DNA of 64,000 nt from Streptomyces asiaticus. GTDB lineage: Bacteria; Actinomycetota; Actinomycetes; Streptomycetales; Streptomycetaceae. The stretch spans positions 3,906,001-3,970,000 of the forward strand of contig NZ_JAGSHX010000006.1 of NCBI RefSeq assembly GCF_018138715.1, read 5' to 3'. A model generated the notes under the pieces. It was not told where the DNA came from and did not search any database. It worked only from the letters and a program-made list of their open reading frames with translations. The position numbers and the translations under genes are program-made. Each line of letters starts with the position of its first letter. Positions within the stretch are counted from its first letter, which is position 1. Of the stretch, positions 9,758-20,112 are shown piece after piece.

Positions 9758-10219
9758 TCACCCGCCCAACAGCGCGCCGACCGCCTGTCCGACGGCGACG
9801 CCCGAGGCGAGCATGCCGACACTGGCGCTCGCGTCCTGCAACATCACCCGGATCCGGGCCAGTCGGCCGGCCCCGGCCCGGCCGGTGCGCTGGATCTCGT
9901 CCTCGGTCCGGTCCAGCTCGTCGGAGAGCGCGCCGACCTCCGGGCTCGGGACCACCCGCCGCAGATCCTCGGCAAGCCGGCGAACGGCCTCCAGCAGCTC
10001 CTGATAGGCGGGGTCACAGGGGGCCTCGGCCTGACGTCCGTTCACGATGTGGTTGTGGTCGCCGAAGCCGATGGCGCTGCCCTGCACCTTGCCGAACCGG
10101 ATGTTTCCGAACGTGCTCCCGCCGCCTGCCGCCGGGGTCGTGCCGCCACCGCTCGCGTCCGCCGCGTGGTCCGCGCCGCCGCCCATGTCGCTACCGTCCT
10201 CCGTGTCAGCCATCGCCAT
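9758..10219 (-). CDS. Unknown protein with GFGDHN motif and Gly-rich hydrophobic tail
   Basis: 153 aa from ATG 10219, chosen because GGGAGG lies 7 bases before it; the start lies inside the end of the upstream gene (14-base overlap), so coupling is likely. Residues 1-30 are Gly/Ala/Asp-rich and disordered. Then come FGNIRFGKVQGSAIGFGDHNHIVN, a central helical part rich in Arg/Leu/Glu (coiled-coil-like) and a C-terminal hydrophobic stretch SVGMLASGVAVGQAVGALLGG (given in parts: SVGMLASGVAV then GQAVGALLGG). The GFGDHN motif is repeated at the end of the upstream protein. No recognised family; possibly an adaptor of an NTPase-type signalling or conflict system. Confidence 0.7.
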   Translation of the reverse strand: MAMADTEDGSDMGGGADHAADASGGGTTPAAGGGSTFGNIRFGKVQGSAIGFGDHNHIVNGRQAEAPCDPAYQELLEAVRRLAEDLRRVVPSPEVGALSDELDRTEDEIQRTGRAGAGRLARIRVMLQDASASVGMLASGVAVGQAVGALLGG

Positions 10220-12092
10220 GGCCGCCTCCCGCTCCATTGCTCCCGGTGGTATTGCTGATGGTGTTGTGGTCACCGAAGCCGAAGGCGCTGTGCTCCGCGG
10301 ACTCGATGAAGACTCCGCCGCCGCTCACGTTGATGACCTTCTGCTCGAACTCACCGGTCTCCCAGCCGGCTTCGTCGAGCGCCCTTCGCACGCCGTTGGC
10401 CACGCGGTCCTCGACGCTCTTCAGATAGCGGCTGACATCCATCTCCTGGAAGAGCGATGCGCCGGCGTCGCTGCCCAACTCCCGCACCGAGACCCAGGGT
10501 CCGTCGGGGATGGCCGCCTCATAGCCCCCCGCGTACATCCGCCAGAGGAAGGCGGCCGAGCGGAAGGCATAGATGATCGCCCGGCCCGCCGCCGTGGGCG
10601 TCCGCCCCAGCGCCCAGATCGCCTTGCCCGGCAGCCCGCCGCGGCGGTGGGAGTCGGAGAGCCGGTCGACCGCCCGGAAGTCCGGGCGGATCGGGCGCAG
10701 CACATGCGGGGCGAACTCCAGCATCAGCATGCCGCCCTGCGTATGCACCCGCACGAAGACCGTGATGACGACCTCTTCCCGCCATGCGCCGACGCGGATC
10801 CGCAGAAAGTGCCGACGGATCTCGCCGCCCTCCTCGACGGCCTCAGCCCGCTCCCGCGCGAAGTCCGCCTCGCCATACGGCACGAAGGAGCGGCTCCGTA
10901 ATCCGGTGACCTTGAGGAAGACGCATTCGTCGAGCTCCAGGCCGCGCAGCCGGTCACGGCTCTCGGCGACGGCGCGAGCGGCGCCCTGCACGGGAATGCC
11001 CTGCGCGGGAGTGGTGCCTTGCGCGGGAGTGGTGCCCTGGACGGAGGCGATGCCCTGGGCGGACGGAGTGCGCAACTTCTCGACCAGCGGCCGGATCCGC
11101 TCCAGGATCACGCGGTTGTCCAGCGGCACCGGATCGCCGCCCTCGCGCGGCCGCAGCTCCACGGCGAGGGTCCAGGTGTCATGGGCGGTGCCCGCACCGA
11201 GGAAGGGGTGCCGATCGTGGTAGAGGATCACCGGTGAGTACTGCTCACGGCGGATCAGGGCCCGCACCCGCTGGAAGCGCCCGCCCTCGAACCGCTCCGC
11301 GGGGTCCGCGGCGGGGTCGGCGAAGGTCTCCGGCTCCAGATCGGTGGCCAGCACCCGGGCCACATGCTCACGGTGCAGCGCGACCGCGGCGGCCATCGCG
11401 GCCGGGATCACCAGCGCGAACCAGGCAGCTGTGGTGTCCGACCCGGTGACCAGGATCGGCGCGAAGGCCTGCAACACGCCCGGATCGGACTGCCCGTCCG
11501 TGAGCGCCTGCGTCAGGGCGGAGAACACATAGGACAGCAGAGTCAGACAGCCGAGCGCCCGCAGCACCGCGGCCGCCCGCCGCCGGGTGAGGGTGACCCC
11601 GTCCGCTCCGGGATAGTCGGCTCGGAAGGCGCCCATGGCGCCGCCCCTGGCCCAGGCCGCCAGCAGGAGCAGCGCGCAGGAGAGCAGGAAGAGATAGAAG
11701 AAGCCCTGGGCCAGCAGGAAGTCCAGCACCCACAAGGACACCAGCAGCGCGGTCCAGCACGCCTCCAGACGGCGCGCGCGCAGCGCGTGCGCCAGCACCC
11801 GGACCGCGTCGATGCCCAGTGAGGGCGCCACGGCGCGCTCCTCGTGGACATACAGCTCGTCCACGACCGCGTCCCGGAAGTCGTCGTCCAGATAGGCGCC
11901 CGCGCATAACAGCCGGGTGGCCTCGCTGGTGGCGTGAGGAGAAGCGTCGGCGGCAGTACGAGAAGAAGGGACGGGCGGTGGCGGCTCCGCCCGCGACCGC
12001 GGCAGACGAGCGGAGTGACCCCCTACCGAAGGATCAACACCGGCAGAAGAATCAGCACCGGCAGAAGAATGATCACCGCGCGTATTGGCCAT
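10206..12092 (-). CDS. Multi-pass membrane protein ending in a GFGDHN motif
   Basis: 628 aa from ATG 12092 (GGGGGG 5 bases upstream); the frame is open to 12158 but no better site is there. Residues 1-65 are Ser/Pro-rich. About 110-260 hold three hydrophobic segments (LLVSLWVLDFLLAQGFFYLF, VLRALGCLTLLSYVFSA, AAWFALVIPAAMAAAVAL). A long soluble region follows with Arg-rich blocks and SYR-like segments. The last 50 residues read VINVSGGGVFIESAEHSAFGFGDHN, a beta-repeat-looking end shared in part with the downstream protein. Not recognised. The pair is probably functional together, since motif and overlap are shared. Membrane location is clear, activity is not. Confidence 0.72.
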   Translation of the reverse strand: MANTRGDHSSAGADSSAGVDPSVGGHSARLPRSRAEPPPPVPSSRTAADASPHATSEATRLLCAGAYLDDDFRDAVVDELYVHEERAVAPSLGIDAVRVLAHALRARRLEACWTALLVSLWVLDFLLAQGFFYLFLLSCALLLLAAWARGGAMGAFRADYPGADGVTLTRRRAAAVLRALGCLTLLSYVFSALTQALTDGQSDPGVLQAFAPILVTGSDTTAAWFALVIPAAMAAAVALHREHVARVLATDLEPETFADPAADPAERFEGGRFQRVRALIRREQYSPVILYHDRHPFLGAGTAHDTWTLAVELRPREGGDPVPLDNRVILERIRPLVEKLRTPSAQGIASVQGTTPAQGTTPAQGIPVQGAARAVAESRDRLRGLELDECVFLKVTGLRSRSFVPYGEADFARERAEAVEEGGEIRRHFLRIRVGAWREEVVITVFVRVHTQGGMLMLEFAPHVLRPIRPDFRAVDRLSDSHRRGGLPGKAIWALGRTPTAAGRAIIYAFRSAAFLWRMYAGGYEAAIPDGPWVSVRELGSDAGASLFQEMDVSRYLKSVEDRVANGVRRALDEAGWETGEFEQKVINVSGGGVFIESAEHSAFGFGDHNTISNTTGSNGAGGGHGDG

Positions 12093-12160
12093 GTTTCCCC
12101 CCGAGGCCGTAGCAACTGCCTCCACGGTAGGGGAAGATGGCCCGCGATTACAGTTCATGG

Positions 12161-12206
12161 CCGAAGGGTCACACTCCGGAGTGAATACCGGAATGTGACC
12201 CTTCGG
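12161..12206. terminator. Long hairpin between mdh and the membrane-protein gene
   Basis: 19-bp stem with a single G/T mismatch: CCGAAGGGTCACACTCCGG pairs with 12188-12206, around an 8-base loop. It lies 31 bases after the mdh stop and 69 bases before the next gene's start, so it should separate the two transcripts. Confidence 0.65.
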
Positions 12207-12237
12207 AAACGGCCGCGCCGGGGCGGGCCGGGGCGCG

Positions 12238-13580
<1,343 letters not shown>

Positions 13581-14645
13581 TCAGCCCCGGCCGCCAGAGG
13601 CCGTGCAAGCGCGCGTACCGCCGCCCAGGGCGGCGCACGCGGTGGCCCGCGCGGCGGAGTCCACCGGGATCATCTTGGTGTAGGCATCGCCGTCTGCGCC
13701 GACCCTGGCGCTCTGCGAGCGGGCCGCGCCGCCGTTCGCGCCCGGCGCCTTGACCTGGATGACATCGCCCGGGGCGGCCCGGGCGACCCGGGCCCAAGCC
13801 GCCTTGCAGGTCTCGCTGTAGCGGACCTCGACATACGCGGTGCCAACGGTGACGTCAGCCGCCGTCGTCGCGGCAGCACCGCACCCCATGGCCTGCGGAT
13901 CCTGGCCGGTGCAGTCCTGCCCGGCGCACTTCACACCCTCCGGAAGCTGCTGACGCGCGCTGGTGGCCGGTGCGGTGGTCGGCCGCTCCCCGCGCTTCTC
14001 GCCGTCGCCGCCCGCGTCGAGCAGCAGGACGGCACCGGCGACGAGCAGGAGCGCGCCCACGAGCCCCCCGGCGAACAGCGCGGCGACACGCTTCCGCCCC
14101 CTCGGGGAAGGCGACGACGGAGGGGACGGCGCGGGCGACGGCGGCTCGGCGGAGTCCGGTGCCTGCCCGGCAGACGCCGCGCGAGCCGGGAGCACCGGAG
14201 CCGACGCGACCAAGGGCTGCTCCGGATCGGGCGGTTCGACCCTCGGCCACTCGTTCCCCGGGGAGTGGCCGTTCTTCCGGGCGTCCATCCCCCGCGCCGC
14301 CGGGTCGAACCGCTCGATGGCGGCCCGCGCCCGCGCGACGCCGATGGCCTCCATCGTGACGTCGTGCCGCATCCCGGAGCGGCTCCAGGCCCGCTCCGCC
14401 AGCTCCCACAGCGTGCCGAGGTGGTGGACGTCGGCGCCGGTGGCCTCGGCCAGGGCCTCCACCGCGCCCCGCGGGGGCAGCAGCCGTCCGTTGAGGTAGG
14501 CCTCCCAGGAACTCTTGCTGTAGCCGGTGCGGTCGGCGACGGCGACGACGCTCAGCCCGCTGCGCTCGACAAGCGTGCGCAGCCGGCCGGTGAACTCCCG
14601 GACCTGCGGATCGAGTTCCTCCGGTAAGTCCCTCCAACGAGGCAT
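13581..14645 (-). CDS. Membrane-tethered XRE-type HTH protein with C-terminal DUF2690-like domain
   Basis: 354 aa. Residues 10-95 form a helix-turn-helix of the XRE type (VADRTGYSKSSWEAYLNGR as recognition region), able to bind DNA on the inner side. A Pro/Ser-rich linker and a basic stretch GRKR lead to one membrane helix (VAALFAGGLVGALLLVAGAVLLL, about residues 195-217). Outside lies a Cys-containing domain (KCAGQDCTGQDP, MGCGAA, SETCKAAWARV, PGDVIQVK) resembling DUF2690, a domain often found behind Streptomyces HTH-TM proteins. The ATG is preceded by GGGGGAGG. Its target is unknown; an outside signal relayed to DNA binding is an inference from topology. Confidence 0.82.
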   Translation of the reverse strand: MPRWRDLPEELDPQVREFTGRLRTLVERSGLSVVAVADRTGYSKSSWEAYLNGRLLPPRGAVEALAEATGADVHHLGTLWELAERAWSRSGMRHDVTMEAIGVARARAAIERFDPAARGMDARKNGHSPGNEWPRVEPPDPEQPLVASAPVLPARAASAGQAPDSAEPPSPAPSPPSSPSPRGRKRVAALFAGGLVGALLLVAGAVLLLDAGGDGEKRGERPTTAPATSARQQLPEGVKCAGQDCTGQDPQAMGCGAAATTAADVTVGTAYVEVRYSETCKAAWARVARAAPGDVIQVKAPGANGGAARSQSARVGADGDAYTKMIPVDSAARATACAALGGGTRACTASGGRG

Positions 14646-14925
14646 TGCCTCCCCCTGTCCCCCCGCACGTACCTGTCAATCTCCCGCGCCGCGGCCGCTG
14701 TTGGCGTCCTCGAGCCCCGAACTGACTACCCAAAGGGATGCCTTGCCCCAGGATGTCAGCTCTTCAGGTGGAGGCGCATCGGAGCATTTCGTGCACCAGT
14801 ACGCACTCCCTCACACCCGGCGCGTCGTTGCACAGCGGAGACCTCGTGCTGGAACGGTCACTTCCGCGCTACAGGGTTCCCACGCTCATTGATCCGGCAC
14901 AGCTCACGCACAACCCTGATGACCA
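14646..14925. other. Intergenic region, promoter side of the HTH gene
   Basis: 280 bases with no credible gene on either strand. It must contain the promoter of the minus-strand HTH gene; I recognised no operator. Confidence 0.5.
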
Positions 14926-14963
14926 GGCGGTCCGTCCTTCTTCGGGGGAGAGGGCGGACCGCC
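14926..14963. terminator. First of twin hairpins (GGGGGAG loop)
   Basis: 12-bp stem (GGCGGTCCGTCC with GGGCGGACCGCC, one G-U pair) around a 14-base loop ending CGGGGGAGA. It is near-identical in design to the hairpin at 14992-15033. Confidence 0.6.
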
Positions 14964-14991
14964 GCCGGACCGTTGGGATCCGGCCACAACG

Positions 14992-15033
14992 ACGGCGGCC
15001 CGTCCTTCCACGGGGGAGAGGACGGGCCGCCGT
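14992..15033. terminator. Second of twin hairpins, terminator of the folD/DUF3017 unit
   Basis: Perfect 14-bp stem built on GGCGGCCCGTCC and GGACGGGCCGCC, around loop TTCCACGGGGGAGA, beginning 13 bases past the stop of the DUF3017 gene. Confidence 0.65.
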
Positions 15034-15046
15034 TTCACGTCGTCGG

Positions 15047-15517
15047 CTAGCGCACCGTGAAATGCACCACGTCGTCAAGGAACGGGATCGACACCCAGGG
15101 ATCCGGCTGGGCCATCAGGGACAGCAGCACGATCGCCGCGCCCAGCAGTCCGTAGGTCAGCATGTCGGTGAAGCGCGACCGCACCGCGAGCATCCCCACC
15201 TCGGGCAGCGCCCACCGGAAGAAGGCGCCCGCCAGCAGGGACAGCCCGATCAGCACCGTGCCCGCGCGGAAGGCGTCCAGGGCGACGATCAGCAGCCCCA
15301 GGCCCACCCCGCCCATCACCGTGAGCAGCGGCCACTGCCGGGCGGGCGCCGGGGCGGCACCGGGCGCGGCCCGGCCGCCGCCCTCCGGACGCGCGGTGTC
15401 CCGGGTGATCAGCGGGAAGCGGCGCGACCTGCGGATGAACCGGCCGGGCCCCGTCGGCGGCGCGGGCGGCTCCTGCTGCTGCTCCCCGGCCCCCGGCTCG
15501 CTCGCCTCAGCCGTCAT
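15047..15517 (-). CDS. DUF3017-like small membrane protein
   Basis: 156 aa from ATG 15517, which lies inside the end of folD (11-base overlap); a GTG at 15526 adds three residues and cannot be excluded. A Pro/Gln-rich cytoplasmic N-terminus (about 60 residues) precedes three hydrophobic segments ([55 protein letters not shown]). The gene regularly follows folD in Streptomyces, and the family (DUF3017) has no known function. Coupling to folD suggests constitutive low expression with the purine/one-carbon genes. Confidence 0.82.
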   Translation of the reverse strand: MTAEASEPGAGEQQQEPPAPPTGPGRFIRRSRRFPLITRDTARPEGGGRAAPGAAPAPARQWPLLTVMGGVGLGLLIVALDAFRAGTVLIGLSLLAGAFFRWALPEVGMLAVRSRFTDMLTYGLLGAAIVLLSLMAQPDPWVSIPFLDDVVHFTVR

Positions 15518-16394
15518 GGCCGGCACCGGCGTCGGCGGCCGCCTTCGCGTCCCGCTCCGCGGCCTCCACCACGTTGACCAGCAGCTGGGCGCGGGTCATC
15601 GGGCCGACCCCGCCCGGGTTCGGCGAGACCCAGCCCGCGACCTCGGTCACACCGGGGTGCACATCGCCGGCGATCTTGCCGTGCTCGTCCCGGCTGACGC
15701 CCACGTCGAGCACCGCGGCGCCCGGCTTGACGTCCTCCGGCTTGACCAGGTGCCGCACCCCGGCGGCCGCCACGATGATGTCGGCCTGGCGCAGGATCGC
15801 GGGCAGGTCGCGGGTGCCGGTGTGACAGAGGGTGACCGTCGCGTTCTCCGAACGGCGGGTCAGCAGCAGCCCGATCGACCGGCCGACGGTGATGCCGCGG
15901 CCGACGACCACCACATGCGCGCCGTTGATCTCCACGCCGTGGTGGCGCAGCAGCTGGATGACGCCCTGGGGCGTGCACGGCAGCGGACCGCTCTCGTTGA
16001 GCACGAGGCGGCCGAGGTTCATCGGGTGCAGCCCGTCGGCGTCCTTGACCGGGTCGATCAGCTCCAGCACCCGGTTGGCGTCGATGCCCTTGGGGAGCGG
16101 CAGCTGGACGATGTAGCCCGTGCAGGACGGGTCCTCGTTGAGCTCCCGGACCGCCGCCTCGATCTCCTCCTGGGTGGCGGTCTCGGGCAGGTCGCGCCGG
16201 ATGGAGGCGATGCCGACCTCGGCGCAGTCGCGGTGCTTGCCCGCCACGTACCACTTGCTGCCGGGGTCCTCGCCCACCAGCACGGTCCCGAGGCCGGGAT
16301 GGATGCCCTTGGCCTTCAGCGCCTCCACGCGGCTGACGAGATCGGACTTGATCGCGGCTGCGGTTGCCTTGCCATCGAGAATCTGGGCGGTCAT
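15507..16394 (-). CDS. folD: Methylenetetrahydrofolate dehydrogenase/cyclohydrolase
   Basis: Bifunctional FolD, 295 aa, interconverting methylene-, methenyl- and 10-formyl-tetrahydrofolate; the 10-formyl product feeds PurN and PurH encoded just upstream. Start ATG 16394 has GGGAGG 8 bases before it. The catalytic Lys lies in [12 protein letters not shown] (YxxxK), the substrate segment is [13 protein letters not shown] and the NADP site [14 protein letters not shown]; the [10 protein letters not shown] end block is present. A strong hairpin separates it from purH, so it may have its own promoter in the 100 bases upstream. Confidence 0.95.
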   Translation of the reverse strand: MTAQILDGKATAAAIKSDLVSRVEALKAKGIHPGLGTVLVGEDPGSKWYVAGKHRDCAEVGIASIRRDLPETATQEEIEAAVRELNEDPSCTGYIVQLPLPKGIDANRVLELIDPVKDADGLHPMNLGRLVLNESGPLPCTPQGVIQLLRHHGVEINGAHVVVVGRGITVGRSIGLLLTRRSENATVTLCHTGTRDLPAILRQADIIVAAAGVRHLVKPEDVKPGAAVLDVGVSRDEHGKIAGDVHPGVTEVAGWVSPNPGGVGPMTRAQLLVNVVEAAERDAKAAADAGAGHDG

Positions 16395-16460
16395 GGCTTC
16401 ATCCTCCCGGATGCGGGGACGTCGGATCCAATCAGGGGCCGGTCGGGGCCGGACCGGCGA

Positions 16461-16495
16461 AGGCCGCACCCCGTGATCCGGTCGGGGTGCGGCCT
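16461..16495. terminator. Hairpin terminator between purH and folD
   Basis: Perfect 12-bp stem built on GGCCGCACCCC and GGGGTGCGGCC around an 11-base loop. It lies past the purH stop on the minus strand. Next to it are short direct repeats of CGCCCGGTGCTC (about 16513-16550). Confidence 0.65.
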
Positions 16496-16571
16496 CCTGT
16501 GCTCACTCAGCGGTCGCCCGGTGCTCACTCGGCGATCGCCCGGTGCTCGCTCGCCGGCACTCGGTAGTCGC

Positions 16572-18137
16572 TCAGTGGAAGAAGTGGCGCGTGCCCGTGA
16601 AGTACATGGTCACACCCGCCTTCTGGGCGGCCTCCACCACGGCCTCGTCACGGACCGAGCCGCCCGGCTGCACCACGGCCTGCACGCCCGCCTCGGCCAG
16701 CACCTCGAAGCCGTCCGGGAACGGGAAGAAGGCGTCGGAGGCGGCGTACGAACCGGCGGCCCGCTCGGCACCGGCCCGCTCGACGGCCAGCTTCGCCGAG
16801 TCCACGCGGTTGACCTGACCCATGCCGACGCCGACCGTGGCGCCGCCCTTGGCGAGCAGGATCGCGTTGGACTTCACCGCGCGGCAGGAGCGCCAGGCGA
16901 AGGCCAGCTCGGCGAGGCCGTCGGCGTCCAGCGCCTCGCCCGTGGCGAGGGTCCAGTTGGCCGGGTCGTCGCCCTCGGCCTGGAGGCGGTCCTTGACCTG
17001 GACGAGCGTGCCGCCCTCGATGGGGCGCTGCTCGGCGGCCTCCGCCGGCGACTCCGCGCAGCGCAGCACCCGGATGTTCTTCTTACGGGCGAGCGCCTCG
17101 ACCGCGCCGTCCTCGTACGCCGGGGCCACGATCACCTCGGTGAAGATCTCGGCTACCTGCTCGGCCATGGCGACCGACACCGGGCGGTTGACGGCGATCA
17201 CCCCGCCGAAGGCCGACAGCGGGTCGCAGGCGTGCGCCTTACGGTGCGCCTCGGCGACGTCCGTCCCGACCGCGATCCCGCACGGGTTGGCGTGCTTGAT
17301 GATCGCGACACAGGGCTCGGTGTGGTCGTACGCGGCCCGGCGGGCGGCCTCGGTGTCCGTGTAGTTGTTGAACGACATCTCCTTGCCGTGCAGCTGCTCG
17401 GCCTCCGCGAGCCCCTTACCGCTGCCATCGGTGTAGAGGGCGGCGGGCTGATGCGGGTTCTCGCCGTAGCGCAGCACGTTCTTACGGGTGACGGTGGCAC
17501 CCAGGAAGTCCGGGAAGGAGGAGTCGTCCGCCGCCGCGTAGTCGGCCGCGAACCAGTTGGCCACCGCCACGTCGTAGGCGGCGGTGTGCTGGAACGCCTC
17601 GGCCGCCAGCCGCTTGCGCCGCTCCAGGTCGAAACCGCCCTCCGCGGCGGCCTCGAGGACGTCGCCGTACCGCTCGGGGTTGACGACCACGGCCACGGAC
17701 GGGTGATTCTTGGCGGCGGCCCGGACCATGGAGGGGCCGCCGATGTCGATCTGTTCGACGCACTCGTCCGGCGCGGCGCCCGAGGCGACCGTCTCGCGGA
17801 ACGGATAGAGGTTGACCACGACCAGCTCGAAGGGCTCCACGCCCAGCTCCCGGAGCTGCTCGCGGTGCGAGTCGAGCCGCTGGTCGGCCAGGATGCCCGC
17901 GTGGACGCGCGGGTGCAGCGTCTTGACGCGGCCGTCGAGACACTCGGGGAAGCCGGTCAGCTCCTCGACCTTGGTGACCGGGACCCCGGCGGCGGCGATC
18001 TTCGCGGCCGTCGAGCCGGTCGAGACGAGCTGGACACCCGCCGCGTGCAGCCCTCGGGCCAGCTCCTCGAGACCCGTCTTGTCGTAGACGCTGACCAGCG
18101 CGCGGCGGATGGGCCGCTTGGTACCTTCGGCGGTCAC
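16572..18137 (-). CDS. purH: Bifunctional AICAR transformylase/IMP cyclohydrolase
   Basis: PurH catalyses the last two steps of IMP synthesis: formylation of AICAR with 10-formyl-THF, then ring closure. Length 521 aa is normal. N-terminal cyclohydrolase (MGS-like) domain: [29 protein letters not shown], and [16 protein letters not shown]-terminal transformylase: catalytic Lys-His in [14 protein letters not shown] and the end [15 protein letters not shown] with [12 protein letters not shown] 18137 overlaps the purN stop (GTGA), preceded by AAGGA, so the two are translationally coupled. Confidence 0.97.
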   Translation of the reverse strand: MTAEGTKRPIRRALVSVYDKTGLEELARGLHAAGVQLVSTGSTAAKIAAAGVPVTKVEELTGFPECLDGRVKTLHPRVHAGILADQRLDSHREQLRELGVEPFELVVVNLYPFRETVASGAAPDECVEQIDIGGPSMVRAAAKNHPSVAVVVNPERYGDVLEAAAEGGFDLERRKRLAAEAFQHTAAYDVAVANWFAADYAAADDSSFPDFLGATVTRKNVLRYGENPHQPAALYTDGSGKGLAEAEQLHGKEMSFNNYTDTEAARRAAYDHTEPCVAIIKHANPCGIAVGTDVAEAHRKAHACDPLSAFGGVIAVNRPVSVAMAEQVAEIFTEVIVAPAYEDGAVEALARKKNIRVLRCAESPAEAAEQRPIEGGTLVQVKDRLQAEGDDPANWTLATGEALDADGLAELAFAWRSCRAVKSNAILLAKGGATVGVGMGQVNRVDSAKLAVERAGAERAAGSYAASDAFFPFPDGFEVLAEAGVQAVVQPGGSVRDEAVVEAAQKAGVTMYFTGTRHFFH

Positions 18138-18790
18138 GGGATCCTTACCTTTCGTCCCTCTATGCGGTAGCCGTGACGGGCCAGACGCCCCACGACCTCG
18201 ACGAGCAGCGAGCGCTCGACTTCCTTGATCCGCTCATGGAGAGCGGACTCGTCGTCCTCGTCCCGGACCTCGACCACGCCCTGGGCGATGATCGGACCGG
18301 TGTCGACGCCGTCGTCGACGAAGTGGACGGTGCATCCGGTCACCTTCACACCGTGCGCGAGCGCGTCGCGCACGCCATGGGCGCCGGGAAAGCTGGGGAG
18401 CAGCGCGGGATGGGTGTTGACGCAGCGGCCGCCGAACCGGGCGAGGAACTCCTGGCCCAGGATCTTCATGAACCCGGCCGAGACCACCAGGTCCGGCTCG
18501 TGGGCGGCGGTGGCCTCCGCCAGGGCGGCGTCCCACTCGGCGCGGCCGGCGTGGTCCTTGACCCGGCACACGAACGTGGGGATCCCGGCGCGCTCGGCGC
18601 GCGTCAGGCCCTCGATGCCGTCGCGGTCGGCGCCCACGGCCACCACCTCGGCGCCGTACCGGGCCACACCCTCGGCGGCGATGGCGTCGAGCAGCGCCTG
18701 GAGATTCGTGCCGGAGCCGGAGACGAGGACGACGAGGCGGACCGGGCGCCCGGGGCGCGCAGGACTGGCGGGGGAAGGCGGGGAGGCCAC
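18134..18790 (-). CDS. purN: Phosphoribosylglycinamide formyltransferase
   Basis: Folate-dependent GAR transformylase of purine synthesis (GAR to formyl-GAR). The frame is open to 18856, but GTG 18790 gives 218 aa, the usual length, with [15 protein letters not shown] soon after the start and AGAAAGAG upstream. The catalytic set is present: Asn and His in [17 protein letters not shown] and Asp in [11 protein letters not shown]. Coupled to purH by GTGA overlap; both use 10-formyl-THF made by FolD nearby. The region upstream to 19176 is shared with a divergent membrane-protein gene. Confidence 0.95.
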   Translation of the reverse strand: MASPPSPASPARPGRPVRLVVLVSGSGTNLQALLDAIAAEGVARYGAEVVAVGADRDGIEGLTRAERAGIPTFVCRVKDHAGRAEWDAALAEATAAHEPDLVVSAGFMKILGQEFLARFGGRCVNTHPALLPSFPGAHGVRDALAHGVKVTGCTVHFVDDGVDTGPIIAQGVVEVRDEDDESALHERIKEVERSLLVEVVGRLARHGYRIEGRKVRIP

Positions 18791-19108
18791 GGCGGGGCTC
18801 TTTCTCGCGGGCGGTGCTGCCGTTTGTGTGGTCGTACAAGGTCGCGGACTCATCAATTCCGGGGAACTCTACGAAGCCGCCGACCGTCAGCAACGATACC
18901 GGCACACGAAGCGGCCCCCAGGGGACGGGGGCGGGCACGGGAGGTAGCGTCTGGACTGCGAATGCAACAGACGCCACTGACGCCGTGGGAACGACCGCCG
19001 CACCCGCGCCCCGAGCCGTACGGCACCGGCCGTACTCGCGCCGTACGGCACCAGGCCGTACCCGCCCCGGCGTGCAGGACGACGACACAAGGGGAAGACA
19101 CACTCCAC
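18791..19108. other. Divergent intergenic region between purN and a membrane-protein gene
   Basis: About 320 bases. It holds the purN promoter and probably that of the plus-strand gene. A 21-22 base direct repeat beginning GCCGTACGGCACC occurs at 19015-19035 and 19040-19061 and contains the palindrome CCGTACGG. No PurR-like operator was recognised. Confidence 0.5.
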
Positions 19109-19180
19109 ATGCCGGACCGACGCCGCCGCGCGGCTCATCGCCTCACTCCGCCCCCCGCCCAGGCCCGGGGGCGGCGATGA
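19109..19180 (+). CDS. Possible short upstream ORF coupled to the next gene
   Basis: 23 codons, ATG at 19109 with GGGGAAG 12 bases upstream, very Arg-rich ([10 protein letters not shown] at the start). Its TGA (19178-19180) overlaps the ATG of the following membrane-protein gene as ATGA, the usual geometry of translational coupling. The reading could be chance in such GC-rich DNA, so this is tentative. Confidence 0.28.
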   Translation: MPDRRRRAAHRLTPPPAQARGRR

Positions 19181-20025
19181 GGCGCGCCCGCATGTCGCGC
19201 ACGACGCCGCTGCTCCGGGAGCAGCAGTCGTCGTCCTCCTCGTCCTCGTCCGCCCCCGACGGGCCGAACGGGGACCAGCACGAGGACAATCCGTTCGCCC
19301 CGCCGCCCGAGGGCAGGCCGGACCAGCCCTGGCGGCCCCGCCACCGGCCGGACGGCTCCGGCGGGGAGAGCGGCGAGGGCCGCCCCGGGGCCCAGGGCGG
19401 CCAGGACGGGCCGGACGGCGACCAGAGCGGTGAGCAGCCGCAGCAGCCCCCGGCCTGGGGCAGCCAGTGGAGCAGCCGCCAGCCCGGCCGCCAGAGCGGC
19501 GGCTTCGGCGGCGCCCCGGGCTCCAACCGCCCCTCCGGCCCCGGCGGGCCCGGTGGCCCGCGCTGGGACCCCAACGACCCGGCCCAGCGACGCGCCCGGT
19601 ACGCGCTGCTCTCGGGCATGTGGGCGTTCTTCTTCGCCCTCTTCAGCCTGCCGCAGATCGCGCTGCTGCTCGGGGTGCTGGCCCTGTACTGGGGCATCAG
19701 CTCGCTGCGGGCCAAGCCGCGCCGTACCGCGCCGGCCCCGGCCGCGGCCGCGCCCCTGAACGCCCCGCCCCCGCCTCCGGGCGCCGCCCGGGCACCGCTG
19801 CCCGCGCCCGGCAGCGGCCCGGCGAAGCCGCAGTCGACGGCGGCGATCAGCGGTCTGGTGACGGGCGGGCTCGCGCTCGCCATCGTCGCGGCGACGTTCA
19901 GCTTCCAGGTCGTCTACAGCGACTACTACACCTGCGTGGACGACGCCCTTACGCAGACCTCGCGGCACGACTGCGAAACCTTGCTCCCCGAGCAGCTCCG
20001 CCCCCTGCTGAGCACGCAGGACTGA
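19177..20025 (+). CDS. Pro/Gly/Gln-rich protein with two membrane helices (DUF4190-like core)
   Basis: 282 aa from ATG 19177; ATG 19192 is an alternative. Residues 1-125 are low-complexity (Ser run SSSSSSSS, then Gly/Gln/Asp-rich) and disordered. A first hydrophobic segment ([26 protein letters not shown] in parts: [23 protein letters not shown]) is followed by a Pro/Ala linker and a second ([20 protein letters not shown]), then a short outside end with two Cys ([16 protein letters not shown]). This is the layout of the small DUF4190-type membrane proteins common in Streptomyces. Function unknown. It faces purN divergently and the PerM-like gene convergently. Confidence 0.75.
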   Translation: MRRARMSRTTPLLREQQSSSSSSSSAPDGPNGDQHEDNPFAPPPEGRPDQPWRPRHRPDGSGGESGEGRPGAQGGQDGPDGDQSGEQPQQPPAWGSQWSSRQPGRQSGGFGGAPGSNRPSGPGGPGGPRWDPNDPAQRRARYALLSGMWAFFFALFSLPQIALLLGVLALYWGISSLRAKPRRTAPAPAAAAPLNAPPPPPGAARAPLPAPGSGPAKPQSTAAISGLVTGGLALAIVAATFSFQVVYSDYYTCVDDALTQTSRHDCETLLPEQLRPLLSTQD

Positions 20026-20035
20026 CGGCGCCGGG

Positions 20036-20112
20036 GCCCGCGCGCCGACGGCTCCCGACCGCCTTACGGTTGGCGCCCGCGCGGCGGAAGGCTCGCGACC
20101 GCCTTACGGTTC
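20036..20112. repeat. Imperfect 40-base tandem repeat between convergent genes
   Basis: Two copies of a unit ending CGACCGCCTTACGGTT (second halves at about 20057-20072 and 20097-20112), period 40 bases. They fill the gap between the two convergent genes; the second copy overlaps the 3' end of the minus-strand gene. Confidence 0.55.

Noticed and set aside
15162..18170. 1002-codon plus-strand frame opposite folD and purH
   Set aside because: Antisense shadow of two certain genes.
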